Source: Croceitalea marina (GTDB lineage Bacteria; Bacteroidota; Bacteroidia; Flavobacteriales; Flavobacteriaceae). Taken from it: a stretch of DNA of 64,000 nt. The stretch is from positions 247,465 to 311,464 of the forward strand of contig NZ_JBHULB010000016.1 in assembly GCF_042684265.1 (NCBI RefSeq), in the 5' to 3' direction. A program made the position numbers and the translations under genes. Below, piece after piece: positions 1 through 8,311 of this stretch. Each line of letters starts with the position of its first letter. The first letter of the stretch is position 1. A model generated the notes under the pieces. That model did not search any database, was not told the DNA's origin, and was given only the letters and a program-made list of their open reading frames with translations.

Positions 1-14
1 AAATAGTTACGACC

Positions 15-392
15 ATGAAACAAATACATAACAAAAAAGAACTTTTAACTAAACGAAAAGAGCTTCGCAAAAACTTAACTCCAGCAGAAGCTTTTCTTTG
101 GAAATGTCTTAAAGCCAAACAATTGGGAGGTCGCAGGTTTCAAAAACAACACAGTATAAAATCTTATATTGTGGATTTCTATTGTGCTGCCGAAAAATTA
201 GTTATTGAGCTTGATGGTGAAGTTCATCAAAGTTCTAATGTCCAAGAATATGATGAAAAACGCACTAAAGAATTGGAGGCTTTAGGATTTACTGTAATAC
301 GATTCGAAAATAAAATGGTTTTTGATAAGCTGCCTTCTGTACTTAAGGAGATTAAGGATAATTTTAAGAGGGGAGCTTGTTCCAATAACTAA
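15..392 (+). CDS. DUF559 (VSR-like) endonuclease-domain protein
   Basis: A 125-residue protein of the DUF559 family, small single-domain relatives of very-short-patch-repair and PD-(D/E)XK nucleases. The N-terminal half has the family-type segment RKNLTPAEAFLW, then GRRFQKQHSI. The putative metal-binding core follows: Asp54 in IVDFYC, then Glu65 and Asp67 in VIELDGEVH. A C-terminal VIRFEN strand is typical. No signal peptide or membrane segment is seen, so it should be cytoplasmic. Its stop codon touches a palindromic repeat (391-461) that fills the gap to the convergent metK. In Bacteroidota such genes are often found next to this repeat type, which suggests a selfish or repeat-processing role. 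That role is inference; nuclease activity is assumed from the family. Confidence 0.85.
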   Translation: MKQIHNKKELLTKRKELRKNLTPAEAFLWKCLKAKQLGGRRFQKQHSIKSYIVDFYCAAEKLVIELDGEVHQSSNVQEYDEKRTKELEALGFTVIRFENKMVFDKLPSVLKEIKDNFKRGACSNN

Positions 393-461
393 ATTAAGCT
401 CCTCCCTTTAGCAAAGGGAGGTGTCAACAAGCATAGCTAAGTTGACGGAGGGATTAAAGCT
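391..461 (-). repeat. Family I palindromic repeat, copy A (DUF559-linked)
   Basis: The unit fills the whole gap between the DUF559 stop and the metK stop and slightly overlaps both. It has two hairpins: CCTCCCTTT/AAAGGGAGG (401-409/413-421, perfect 9 bp, loop AGC) and GTCAAC/GTTGAC (423-428/441-446). Read on the minus strand it begins CCCTCCGTCAAC and ends GGAGGAGCTTAATTT, the same frame as copy B at 10499-10562. It probably also ends transcription of metK. Confidence 0.75.
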
Positions 462-1707
462 CAAAAGCTGCTTTAACCTCATCAACCCTGTCCAATTTCT
501 CCCAAGTAAAGAGTTCAACTTCTTTTTCAACTTTTCCGTTGTAGGGAGATTCAAAAACCTTGGTGACTGTAGTTGGTGTTTTACCCATATGGCCATAGGC
601 AGCCGTCTCTAAATAAATTGGGTTGCGAAGTTTTAGTCTTTCTTCGATAGCAAAAGGGCGCATATCAAACAAACCCGCTACTTTTTCAGCAATTTCGCCA
701 TCGGTCAGATTCACTTTGGCGGTACCATAAGAGTCTACAAAAATTGACGTAGGTTCTACCACACCAATCGCATAACTTACTTGAACCAAAATTTCATCTG
801 CCACGCCCGCAGCTACCAAGTTTTTAGCCGCATGTCTTGCCGCATAGGCAGCACTTCGGTCTACTTTACTTGGGTCTTTACCACTAAAAGCACCACCACC
901 ATGAGCACCTTTCCCGCCATAGGTGTCTACAATTATTTTTCTACCCGTTAAACCGGTATCTCCATGTGGGCCACCAATTACAAACTTGCCAGTTGGATTG
1001 ATATGATATTGAATTTTATCATTAAAGAGTTGCTGAACATGCGAAGGGAACAATTCAACCACCTTTGGAATCAAAATTGAAATAATATCCGATTTGATTT
1101 TTGCCAACATCTTCTCATCAGCATCAAAATCGTCATGTTGGGTAGAGACCACAATGGTATCTATGCGCTGTGGCACATTATCATCAGAATATTCTATGGT
1201 TACCTGTGCTTTGGCATCTGGTCGTAAATATGGAATTTGCCTCCCCTCTCTTCGTAAATCTGCTAGCACCTGAAGAATCTTATGCGAAATATCCAATGCT
1301 AAAGGCATATAGTTTTCGGTCTCTTTGGTGGCATACCCGAACATCATACCTTGGTCACCGGCACCTTGCTCTTCTTTAGTAGCTCTATCAACACCCTGGT
1401 TAATATCTTGTGATTGCTCATGAATCAATGAAATTACCCCACAAGAATCTCCACTAAACTGGTATTCACCTTTGGTGTACCCAATTTTGTTGATGACATC
1501 TCTAGCAATGGTCTGTACATCTAAATAGGTATCGCTTTTCACTTCGCCTGCCAATACCACTTGACCTGTGGTAACTAGCGTTTCACAAGCTACTTTGCTA
1601 TCGGCATCAAAAGCCAAAAAATTATCTAAAAGTGCATCACTAATTTGGTCAGAAACTTTATCTGGGTGCCCTTCACTAACAGATTCAGAAGTAAATAAAT
1701 ATGCCAT
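454..1707 (-). CDS. metK: S-adenosylmethionine synthetase
   Basis: A 417-residue methionine adenosyltransferase, normal length for the family. It makes S-adenosylmethionine from methionine and ATP in the cytoplasm. Visible signatures are SEGHPDKVSDQISDALLD at the N-terminus, GAGDQGMMFGYA in the middle, and the ATP and phosphate-binding run GGPHGDTGLTGRK with GGGAFSGKDPSKVDRSAAY. The ATG start lies directly before the conserved N-terminal motif. The 219-base leader upstream carries a SAM-II-like aptamer (1760-1813), so feedback repression by the product is likely. The gene stands alone and converges with the DUF559 gene. Assignment is very secure. Confidence 0.98.
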   Translation of the reverse strand: MAYLFTSESVSEGHPDKVSDQISDALLDNFLAFDADSKVACETLVTTGQVVLAGEVKSDTYLDVQTIARDVINKIGYTKGEYQFSGDSCGVISLIHEQSQDINQGVDRATKEEQGAGDQGMMFGYATKETENYMPLALDISHKILQVLADLRREGRQIPYLRPDAKAQVTIEYSDDNVPQRIDTIVVSTQHDDFDADEKMLAKIKSDIISILIPKVVELFPSHVQQLFNDKIQYHINPTGKFVIGGPHGDTGLTGRKIIVDTYGGKGAHGGGAFSGKDPSKVDRSAAYAARHAAKNLVAAGVADEILVQVSYAIGVVEPTSIFVDSYGTAKVNLTDGEIAEKVAGLFDMRPFAIEERLKLRNPIYLETAAYGHMGKTPTTVTKVFESPYNGKVEKEVELFTWEKLDRVDEVKAAFEL

Positions 1708-1759
1708 TCTCTATTTTTAAACGTGCTGAAGATTTGACGGAAAGGCTGAAAGAAGTTTA

Positions 1760-1813
1760 CACCACTTTTTAGCATTTTTTACCGAGGTTGCAATCAGTCA
1801 AATCCTTCCTCAT
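1760..1813 (-). promoter_or_regulatory. SAM-II riboswitch aptamer upstream of metK
   Basis: On the minus strand the leader reads GAGG, AAGG, ATTTGACTGATTGCAA, CCTC, GGTAAAAAATGCTAAAAAG, TGG. This follows the SAM-II (metA motif) layout: a P1 stem (GAGG/CCTC), a loop with ATTT and ATTGCAA, then an A-rich strand with GCTAAAAAG. A short pseudoknot ACU (loop) with AGU (3' end) is possible. The aptamer ends about 53 bases before the metK ATG. It fits the SAM-II class, which is known from alphaproteobacteria and Bacteroidota, by motif order and by the gene it precedes. Mode of control is inferred. Confidence 0.85.
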
Positions 1814-1857
1814 AATTGAAAGGCAAAAATAGGAAAATAGTTTTGTTGTAAAAATGT

Positions 1858-1900
1858 GTTCTCGATACTTTTTCTTCGAAAAGACTGGAACTGACAGTTT
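1858..1900 (+). repeat. Family III intergenic repeat, copy 1
   Basis: The element reads GTTCTCGATACTTTTTC, a short TTC/GAA-centred hairpin, then GACTGGAACTGACAGTTT. The head TCTCGATAC and the tail GAACnGACAGTT recur at 61584-61627 (inverted), and a diverged version lies at 61651-61703. It lies between metK and the minus-strand barrel gene, where the rest of the gap (1708-1926) holds only the metK leader. Confidence 0.6.
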
Positions 1901-1926
1901 TTATGATAAATTAAATACCATTGGTA

Positions 1927-4611
1927 TTATAATTCATATTTAATGCTAGCCAAAAAATACCTTGGTTGCACGGCATACTCCAAAGTGCTTATTAAGTTAT
2001 TTGAAAATGAATCTTGTCTAATAGTGGTAGTGTTCAACAAGTTCATTCCAGAAATTTTGAACTCCCATTTACTATCTTCCTTTTGATAATACAATGCGGC
2101 ATTAAAAAAGTCATAGGTACTGCTCACTCCGCCATCCCTATTTTTATAATCATTGTATTCATAGTCGGCAGTAATTGCAAAGCCTTTTAAGAAAAAAGCT
2201 TCAATATTAGCATAAGGACTATTGGTTATAAAAGTGTTCTCAATAGCTATGCTAGAATAGTTATTTAATTGTTTTTTAAAACCCAATTCAGCATTTGGTG
2301 CTTCCTTAAATCGCGTTTCAAAAGCTAGTTTATAGGTTTGGTTAAAAGATTCATTAAAATCCGTCGCTCCATTGATAATCGTATTAAACTTATTGTAAGA
2401 CAATCTACTTTCAAATTTTGTTTTCCATAACGGAAAGCGCTTTTCAAAAGTTCCAAAAAGTGAGAAGGTTTCATTTGGCGTATCTAAATTTATTGGCGAT
2501 GACACCCTATCTAATCCTATAAAATTTACAGTATTGCCAATACTCTCATATCTTTTCTGATAGGAAAGTCCGCCGTAAATGGTCGTAAAAGTAAACATGC
2601 TAAAATTGCTATAGTTTAGGCTAGCATTATGATACCACTCATTTTTTAGATTTCTATTCCCCGTGAAAAGACTGTTATAACCTCTTAGTTCTCTTGCCGC
2701 AACCAGGTTTTGAATATCTGGGAATTGCGCCTCCATGGCATATCTAAATTGCAAAGACTGTGTACTGTTGAATTCATATCTAGAATTTAAGCTTGGAAGT
2801 AGCAAAACTTTGTCGAAATCGGTTACTTGGTTTTGCTGACTATTATCTATTGCGTAATTATGAAGGGTCAACCCTGGACTAACCGTGAGCTTGCCAAATT
2901 TTACTCGGTAGCCCAATCCAAAATAAATATCTTGAAAGTTAAATTCGGTATCGTTTACATATTCATTATCGGAACCTACCGTTTGTCTATTGCCATCAAT
3001 CAGTTCCGATAATCCTGAGGTTAAGCTTTGCTTGTTCAAACTTATACCGGACTTAAAACTGATATGATTGGTTTCATTTAAAACTCGATAATAATTAAAT
3101 TCCACATCAAAAGTATTGGTAAATATTTCCTTATCCTGAAATAAATCATAAGGACCCTCTCCATTTAAAGGAACACTGCCAGGGAAAGGAAGTTGCTCGG
3201 TCAATAAACCATAATTTGGGCGTTGTCTTTTGTATAAATGGTTAGATTCCAACGAATAAATATTCTTCTCATTTTTTGCATAAAATGCGTTTAAAACTTG
3301 TTGAATAGAAAATGGTTCACGCGTTCTTGTAGAACGAATTGAATTACTGAAGGTTGAAAAAGTAGAATTGAGTTGGTTTTCATCGGTAATATCAGAATTC
3401 TTTACAAAAGCTTCGTAGTTCACATGTACTTTAGCGTTTGGTGTGTAGGTAGTTGAAAGTTTAAAAAGTCCTGATGTATTCTTTTGCTCAATATCTGAAG
3501 TTAACAGTTCATTATTATCCCCATCTTCTCGTATATAAGTGCGTTGTGATATTGAAGAGAGCTCGGTATCTATACCAGTTACAATTCCAAAGCCGGAAAA
3601 ACTGATTTTCTTATTAGGGTTATAGTTAAAATTAAGCGCTGCAAGCTTTGCATCTATATTTCTTGCCCTATTATTTTGTAAAAGCGATAAACCTACCTCA
3701 TCATTGGAAAGATTAAGCGATGAGCCTGATCTTTGCGCTAGACTCGAAAGCCCTCCACTAAACCTAAAATAGTCTTGTAGCGTAAATGCTTGTTGCCCAA
3801 TATTATTAAGGTCTCCAATAAAATTTACATTAAACTTAGGTGAGTAGTAGAAGATATTGGGATGCGCCAAATACCTGTCTTCAGGTCCAAGTCCGCCAGA
3901 AATATCACCAAACCAAAGATTCTTTTTACCATCTTTTAATTTGATGTTTAACGCTAAAGCATCACTATCATTAACACTTCTTAGAGGACCAATCTCATTA
4001 AAATCTCTTAAAACCTGTACCTTATCCACAGCATTGGCCGGAATATTTTTGGTCGCCATTTTTGTATCGCCATCAAAAAACTCTTTACCCTCTACCAAAA
4101 CTTTGCTCACATCTTTACCTTGAACTTTAATTTGTCCTTCATCATTAATTTCAAAGCCAGGCAACTCTTCTAAAACATCTTCTAATTTTTTCTCTTTACC
4201 CGTTGTAAATGAATCCGTATTGTACGTAATGGTATCTCCGGAAATCGTCACTGGAAAATCTTCAACCACCGTAACGCCGTCCAATTGATTTGGTGAAACG
4301 GAGAGCACAATATCTTTTTCTAAATCGTTTAGGGCCTTAAATTGTTCTTCCCAGGTTTCAAAACCTAAATAGCTTGCCCTTAATAAGTACAAACTATCCT
4401 TATCCAGATTGAGTTTATACCTGCCCTGGTCATCAGTGATACCATAAGAAGCAATGGCACCGTTACTTTCTTTTATGGCTATAACATTGGCCAACTCTAA
4501 AGGATTGTTGATACTATCGTAAACTTTACCTTCTAAAGTTATCTTTTGTGCATTTACATTATGGCATAGAAAGCCTAGCCCTATACAAAGAGATATAATG
4601 ATTCTGTTCAT
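1927..4611 (-). CDS. TonB-dependent-receptor-like outer membrane barrel protein
   Basis: An 894-residue outer-membrane protein. A signal peptide ends near NVNAQ (about residue 22). A CarboxypepD_reg-like domain follows (about 23-105, TLEGKVYDSINNPLELANV). Next is a plug-like domain (about 125-235) containing LEDVLEELPGFEI and KVLVEGKEFFDGD, then a long barrel. It ends in alternating hydrophobic residues closing on FLASIKYEL. I see no clear TonB box, and the barrel resembles the OMP_b-brl_3 group rather than a SusC or siderophore receptor. It is downstream of the GLPGLI gene (43-base gap) and probably in the same operon. The substrate is unknown; a peptide, metal or surface-stress role would fit the GLPGLI pairing. 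Confidence 0.85.
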   Translation of the reverse strand: MNRIIISLCIGLGFLCHNVNAQKITLEGKVYDSINNPLELANVIAIKESNGAIASYGITDDQGRYKLNLDKDSLYLLRASYLGFETWEEQFKALNDLEKDIVLSVSPNQLDGVTVVEDFPVTISGDTITYNTDSFTTGKEKKLEDVLEELPGFEINDEGQIKVQGKDVSKVLVEGKEFFDGDTKMATKNIPANAVDKVQVLRDFNEIGPLRSVNDSDALALNIKLKDGKKNLWFGDISGGLGPEDRYLAHPNIFYYSPKFNVNFIGDLNNIGQQAFTLQDYFRFSGGLSSLAQRSGSSLNLSNDEVGLSLLQNNRARNIDAKLAALNFNYNPNKKISFSGFGIVTGIDTELSSISQRTYIREDGDNNELLTSDIEQKNTSGLFKLSTTYTPNAKVHVNYEAFVKNSDITDENQLNSTFSTFSNSIRSTRTREPFSIQQVLNAFYAKNEKNIYSLESNHLYKRQRPNYGLLTEQLPFPGSVPLNGEGPYDLFQDKEIFTNTFDVEFNYYRVLNETNHISFKSGISLNKQSLTSGLSELIDGNRQTVGSDNEYVNDTEFNFQDIYFGLGYRVKFGKLTVSPGLTLHNYAIDNSQQNQVTDFDKVLLLPSLNSRYEFNSTQSLQFRYAMEAQFPDIQNLVAARELRGYNSLFTGNRNLKNEWYHNASLNYSNFSMFTFTTIYGGLSYQKRYESIGNTVNFIGLDRVSSPINLDTPNETFSLFGTFEKRFPLWKTKFESRLSYNKFNTIINGATDFNESFNQTYKLAFETRFKEAPNAELGFKKQLNNYSSIAIENTFITNSPYANIEAFFLKGFAITADYEYNDYKNRDGGVSSTYDFFNAALYYQKEDSKWEFKISGMNLLNTTTIRQDSFSNNLISTLEYAVQPRYFLASIKYEL

Positions 4612-4654
4612 TTTTTGATTGATTTTTTTTGTAAGAACTAGGTTTACTTTTTGC

Positions 4655-5491
4655 TTATCCTCCTATTCTAATTTCAAAAGAAGAATGTTGTCCTTTTTTC
4701 TTTCCACCACCATACATTTTATTCATCTTTTCGGCATGTTCTTTCATAATGGCTTCATACTCTTCTCCATCTACTTTTTTACCTTTTGATGGTATCTCTA
4801 TAGTTACAGGCTTCTCAGGGTTTAGCACCACTTGAGTACAAATCATAATTCTTCTTCCATTACTTACCTCTAAAATAAGACCAGGCAAACCCCAATACCT
4901 TTCTGGACCATGGTTAACAGGTATTTCTGGTGTGTACCAAACTGTTGTGGTCTGCATACGCTTTTCCTTTTTTTCTTCGCTTTCTCCATTTACATCAGAA
5001 AAAACCGTTTCTGTAACCTCTCTTTTAGAAATTGCTTTGTAGCATGTGTACTTGCCGATCTGCTTGGTTTCAGAAGTCATTTCCCATTCTACGGGTTCTA
5101 ACTCATCTGCCACTAAAAACAATTTACCAAAAGCATCTGTGCTTTCCAGAGACTTCTTTGTCTTTGTATTCTTGTACAGAAGACCGTCACTGCCTCCACC
5201 ATTACCAACAATTTGAATTTGTACATTCATACCGCTTGCAACTGCCGGCTTATCCAACTTTTCAAGCTCTCTCCAGTTAGATTCGGTTTTATTAAAAGTT
5301 AGTTCAAAATCTTTTTGCATAGCAAATCTTAGTTGCTCTTGAATCATGTCCATTTGATTAGCACTTGTTTCCGTACTATCCATTTTTAGCTCCATTTTCA
5401 TGTCGGTCTTGTAAATGGCGGAACCTGTAAAATCTTGTGCAAATGATTTTATAGAAAGTAAAATCATAAATGCGTAAAAAGTATTCTTCAT
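4655..5491 (-). CDS. GLPGLI family exported protein
   Basis: A 278-residue protein with a signal peptide (MKNTFYAFMILLSIKSFAQ) and the name-giving motif GLPGLI at residues 201-206, within RYWGLPGLILEVS. The remainder is beta-rich, with a Met-rich stretch near residues 30-60 and a basic Lys/Gly-rich tail before FEIRIGG. GLPGLI proteins are common in Bacteroidota and usually lie beside a TonB-type barrel, as here; their function is not established. It sits between the small exported protein (35-base gap) and the barrel gene, so the three genes look like one operon starting at 5892. Confidence 0.93.
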   Translation of the reverse strand: MKNTFYAFMILLSIKSFAQDFTGSAIYKTDMKMELKMDSTETSANQMDMIQEQLRFAMQKDFELTFNKTESNWRELEKLDKPAVASGMNVQIQIVGNGGGSDGLLYKNTKTKKSLESTDAFGKLFLVADELEPVEWEMTSETKQIGKYTCYKAISKREVTETVFSDVNGESEEKKEKRMQTTTVWYTPEIPVNHGPERYWGLPGLILEVSNGRRIMICTQVVLNPEKPVTIEIPSKGKKVDGEEYEAIMKEHAEKMNKMYGGGKKKGQHSSFEIRIGG

Positions 5492-5526
5492 TATTAGTTA
5501 TTTTTATTATTTACAAATGAATATTT

Positions 5527-5892
5527 CTATTCAGTCATTCGTTCAATGGCCTTGACCATTCTATCGGTTTTTTCTGCTAATTGCTCAATTACCGCTTTCT
5601 TATTTTCAGATATTCCGGTGACCAATACCTTCATATTATTAATTACAAGGTTGTTTTTGTTTTTCAATTTTAAATCTTTAACCTTCACCGATACCTCAAT
5701 GGAGTCTTGTGGGGCATTTTCTTCAAATACAGCTATCATATCATTCCAGTTAATAGATTTTAATTCTTTCAATGTGTTGACTTCGAACCCAAGGCAATTG
5801 ACTGCGGCATGTACTTCTTTTTCTTCTTGACCAAAAGACTGAAAAGAAAGTAATAGCACTAATACGGTACTAAGCATGGCGAATTTTTTCAT
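5527..5892 (-). CDS. Small exported protein of unknown function
   Basis: A 121-residue protein I do not recognise. It has a clear signal peptide (MKKFAMLSTVLVLLLSFQSFGQ) and a mature part of about 100 residues with one Cys (VNCLGFEV) and a Lys-rich helical C-terminus (IEQLAEKTDRMVKAIERMTE). It is the first gene of the presumed operon with the GLPGLI and barrel genes, and is divergent from the histidine kinase at 6015. The GTTAAC repeats lie about 57 bases upstream of its start. An extracytoplasmic partner of the GLPGLI/barrel pair or an accessory of the sensor kinase is possible but only inferred. Confidence 0.8.
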   Translation of the reverse strand: MKKFAMLSTVLVLLLSFQSFGQEEKEVHAAVNCLGFEVNTLKELKSINWNDMIAVFEENAPQDSIEVSVKVKDLKLKNKNNLVINNMKVLVTGISENKKAVIEQLAEKTDRMVKAIERMTE

Positions 5893-5948
5893 GGTTTTCT
5901 ATTTTGTGATTATGTCAACAAATTTGAAAGTATTGTATCGAAAACAAG

Positions 5949-5978
5949 GTTAACCAGTGTTAACGAGTGTTAACCGAT
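5949..5978. promoter_or_regulatory. Three tandem 10-bp GTTAAC repeats (putative regulator site)
   Basis: GTTAACCAGT, GTTAACGAGT and GTTAACCGAT follow each other with exact 10-bp periodicity between two divergent transcription units. A TACTTTTG element (6003-6010) lies 24 bases after the third repeat and has no good -33 partner, as expected for an activated promoter. OmpR-family regulators bind direct repeats of about one helical turn, and the adjacent regulator gene (7532-8212) encodes one. Confidence 0.6.
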
Positions 5979-6014
5979 TACCCTACGCCTATTTATTGTG
6001 CTTACTTTTGAAAT

Positions 6015-7535
6015 GTGAAACAGCAACACTATAAAGCATTACTATACTTTATTACGATTACCATCGTAATAACAATTGGCATACAGGTCTATTGGAACGT
6101 TCAAAACTATAACACCAATAAACAACGATTGCTGAATGAGGTACAAATAAGTTTAGATAATGCGGTAGAGGCCTATTACGCTGATTTTGTTAAAACTGAC
6201 ATATTCACCTATACAGACTCATCATTCACTGATTACGAATCGGTTGGAAAAAAAATGGGGGATTTTATCACTAAACTTGATTTAAAACAGATCAATTCTG
6301 AAACTGACACCAACAACGCTAAAACTAAAATCAGTACCATTAAATTCATTGAGAATTCAGACTCTTTGCATAATCACGATTTTAACATCTTTGATGGTAA
6401 GATGAGTGATACAACAATTATACTATCATCCGTAAATATCAATGAAGTTCGTAATATTTCTGCCATTAAGGCGAAAACAATTAGTGATAGTATTAGCAAT
6501 CTATCTGGCCTATTTAATAAGCTAACAATATCTATTAATCAAGATTCTATCAGCTTTCAAAGCATGGACTCGCTTTTAAAGAAGGAGTTGGAACGAAAAA
6601 GAATAGACGTAGGTTTTGGATTAAATCATTACAAAAGCGATACTATTTATGATAGCTACAAAATAGAACAACAGAAAGGCCTACACCTTTCCACATTCTC
6701 TAAATCTACCTATTTACCGACCAATCAAAAATTACAACTGCAATACACTAATCCGACCAAAAGCATTCTAAAAAGAAGTTTTACGGGCATTATACTGTCA
6801 TTATTGTTATCAGCCTGCATAATTGCCTGCTTGTTTTACTTACTGCACATTATTAATAAGCAAAAAGAACTGGCAGAAATAAAGAATGACCTCATCAGCA
6901 ATATTACCCATGAGTTTAAAACCCCGATTGCAACTGTTTCGACAGCGATAGAGGGCATTAAAAATTTTAATCAAGCAAACGATAAAGTGAAGACCGAGAA
7001 ATACCTCAATATTTCTGGGCAACAGCTTAAAAAATTGCATTTGATGGTAGAAAAATTACTGGAGACTGCGACTTTAGACAGTGATAAACTTATTGTTAAT
7101 ACTGAAGATATCGATTTAGTGATGGTACTAAAGGGTCTCGTTGAAAAATACAAAATGCTTTCTCCTGAAAAGACCATTTCTTTTAAGAGCAACAGCAACA
7201 CTTTAAGTGCCAAGGTAGATCCGTTTCATTTTGAAAATTCGCTCGCCAATCTAATTGATAATGCCATAAAATATGGTGGAGACATTATTGAGGTCAATCT
7301 TAACTCGTTGTTGAATTCCGTAGAGATAACTGTTGCAGATAACGGTGGCAAAATAGATAAGAACCAACGCGAAAAAATATTCGATAAGTTCTATCGCGTT
7401 CCTACTGGTAATAGACACGATGTAAAAGGTTTTGGAATAGGTCTCTTTTACGCTAAAAAAATAGTTGAGAAACACAATGGCTCACTTTCACTCGTGCCAG
7501 ATACTACAAATACAATTTTTAAAATTGTTTTATGA
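6015..7535 (+). CDS. Sensor histidine kinase
   Basis: A 506-residue membrane sensor kinase. TM1 (about 8-27) and TM2 (about 256-280) bracket a sensor domain of about 225 residues facing the periplasm. There is no obvious HAMP domain; a short linker leads to the dimerisation helix with His299 in NITHEFKTPIA. The ATPase domain shows NLIDNAIKYGG and KGFGIGLFYAKKIVEKH. The start is GTG at 6015, directly before the first membrane segment. It overlaps the response regulator gene by 4 bases. The divergent GLPGLI operon and the GTTAAC repeats suggest it controls that operon and itself. It resembles the RprX-type kinases of Bacteroidota, though ligand and true orthology are unknown. Confidence 0.95.
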   Translation: MKQQHYKALLYFITITIVITIGIQVYWNVQNYNTNKQRLLNEVQISLDNAVEAYYADFVKTDIFTYTDSSFTDYESVGKKMGDFITKLDLKQINSETDTNNAKTKISTIKFIENSDSLHNHDFNIFDGKMSDTTIILSSVNINEVRNISAIKAKTISDSISNLSGLFNKLTISINQDSISFQSMDSLLKKELERKRIDVGFGLNHYKSDTIYDSYKIEQQKGLHLSTFSKSTYLPTNQKLQLQYTNPTKSILKRSFTGIILSLLLSACIIACLFYLLHIINKQKELAEIKNDLISNITHEFKTPIATVSTAIEGIKNFNQANDKVKTEKYLNISGQQLKKLHLMVEKLLETATLDSDKLIVNTEDIDLVMVLKGLVEKYKMLSPEKTISFKSNSNTLSAKVDPFHFENSLANLIDNAIKYGGDIIEVNLNSLLNSVEITVADNGGKIDKNQREKIFDKFYRVPTGNRHDVKGFGIGLFYAKKIVEKHNGSLSLVPDTTNTIFKIVL

Positions 7536-8212
7536 GTCAACCAATCAAAATATTATTGGCAGAAGATGAATTGGCATTAGGGCAAATCGTAAAAGAAAGT
7601 CTTGAAACTCGAAATTTTGAAGTTCTTTTTTGTGAAAATGGTGAAACTGCCCTAAAGACTTATCTCAAAGAAAAACCTGAACTCTTGGTACTTGACGTGA
7701 TGATGCCAAAAAAAGATGGCTTTGAACTTGCGCAAGAGATTAGGGTTAATGACAAACATGTTCCGATTATATTCCTTACTGCGAAATCGCAGACCAAAGA
7801 TGTCGTTGAGGGTTTTGAACATGGTGGTAACGACTATCTAAAAAAGCCTTTTAGCATGGAAGAACTCATTGTTCGCATACATGCCTTGTTAAATAGAAAT
7901 CGTTTAAAAAAGACGAAAGACAAAATACAGATCGGTGACTATATTTTTGATTACACCAAACAAAAGTTAGCATACGATACCGAAGAAGTGCCGCTTACCC
8001 ATAGAGAGGCAGAACTTCTTTTTCATTTATCAGAGGTACGAAACGAAATACTTGACCGCTCTTTAATTCTAAAAAAAATATGGGGCGATGATGATTTTTT
8101 TAACGCCAGAAGTATGGATGTTTTTATCACCAAACTCCGAAAAAAGCTAAAAAAAGACGAAAACATCCAGATTGTAAACGTTAGAGGATACGGCTATAAA
8201 CTTATTTGCTAG
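7532..8212 (+). CDS. OmpR-family response regulator
   Basis: A 226-residue two-domain regulator. The receiver domain (about 1-120) has acidic residues in LLAEDE, phosphoacceptor Asp55 in VLDVMMPKKDG, and the FLTAK and YLKKPF switch residues. The C-terminal winged helix (about 130-226) contains LTHREAELLFHL and ends INVRGYGYKLIC. Its ATG overlaps the kinase stop, so the pair is translationally coupled. It is the natural candidate to bind the 10-bp repeats at 5949-5978. RprY-like assignment is from overall look only. Confidence 0.95.
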   Translation: MSQPIKILLAEDELALGQIVKESLETRNFEVLFCENGETALKTYLKEKPELLVLDVMMPKKDGFELAQEIRVNDKHVPIIFLTAKSQTKDVVEGFEHGGNDYLKKPFSMEELIVRIHALLNRNRLKKTKDKIQIGDYIFDYTKQKLAYDTEEVPLTHREAELLFHLSEVRNEILDRSLILKKIWGDDDFFNARSMDVFITKLRKKLKKDENIQIVNVRGYGYKLIC

Positions 8213-8311
8213 CCCCATCTGTATTTCAACTTAATTTTTTCCTGTAACTGGATATACTTTGTATATTGCAGCCCCTCGTTTTTAAATAATACAGCTAAAA
8301 CACACCATACA

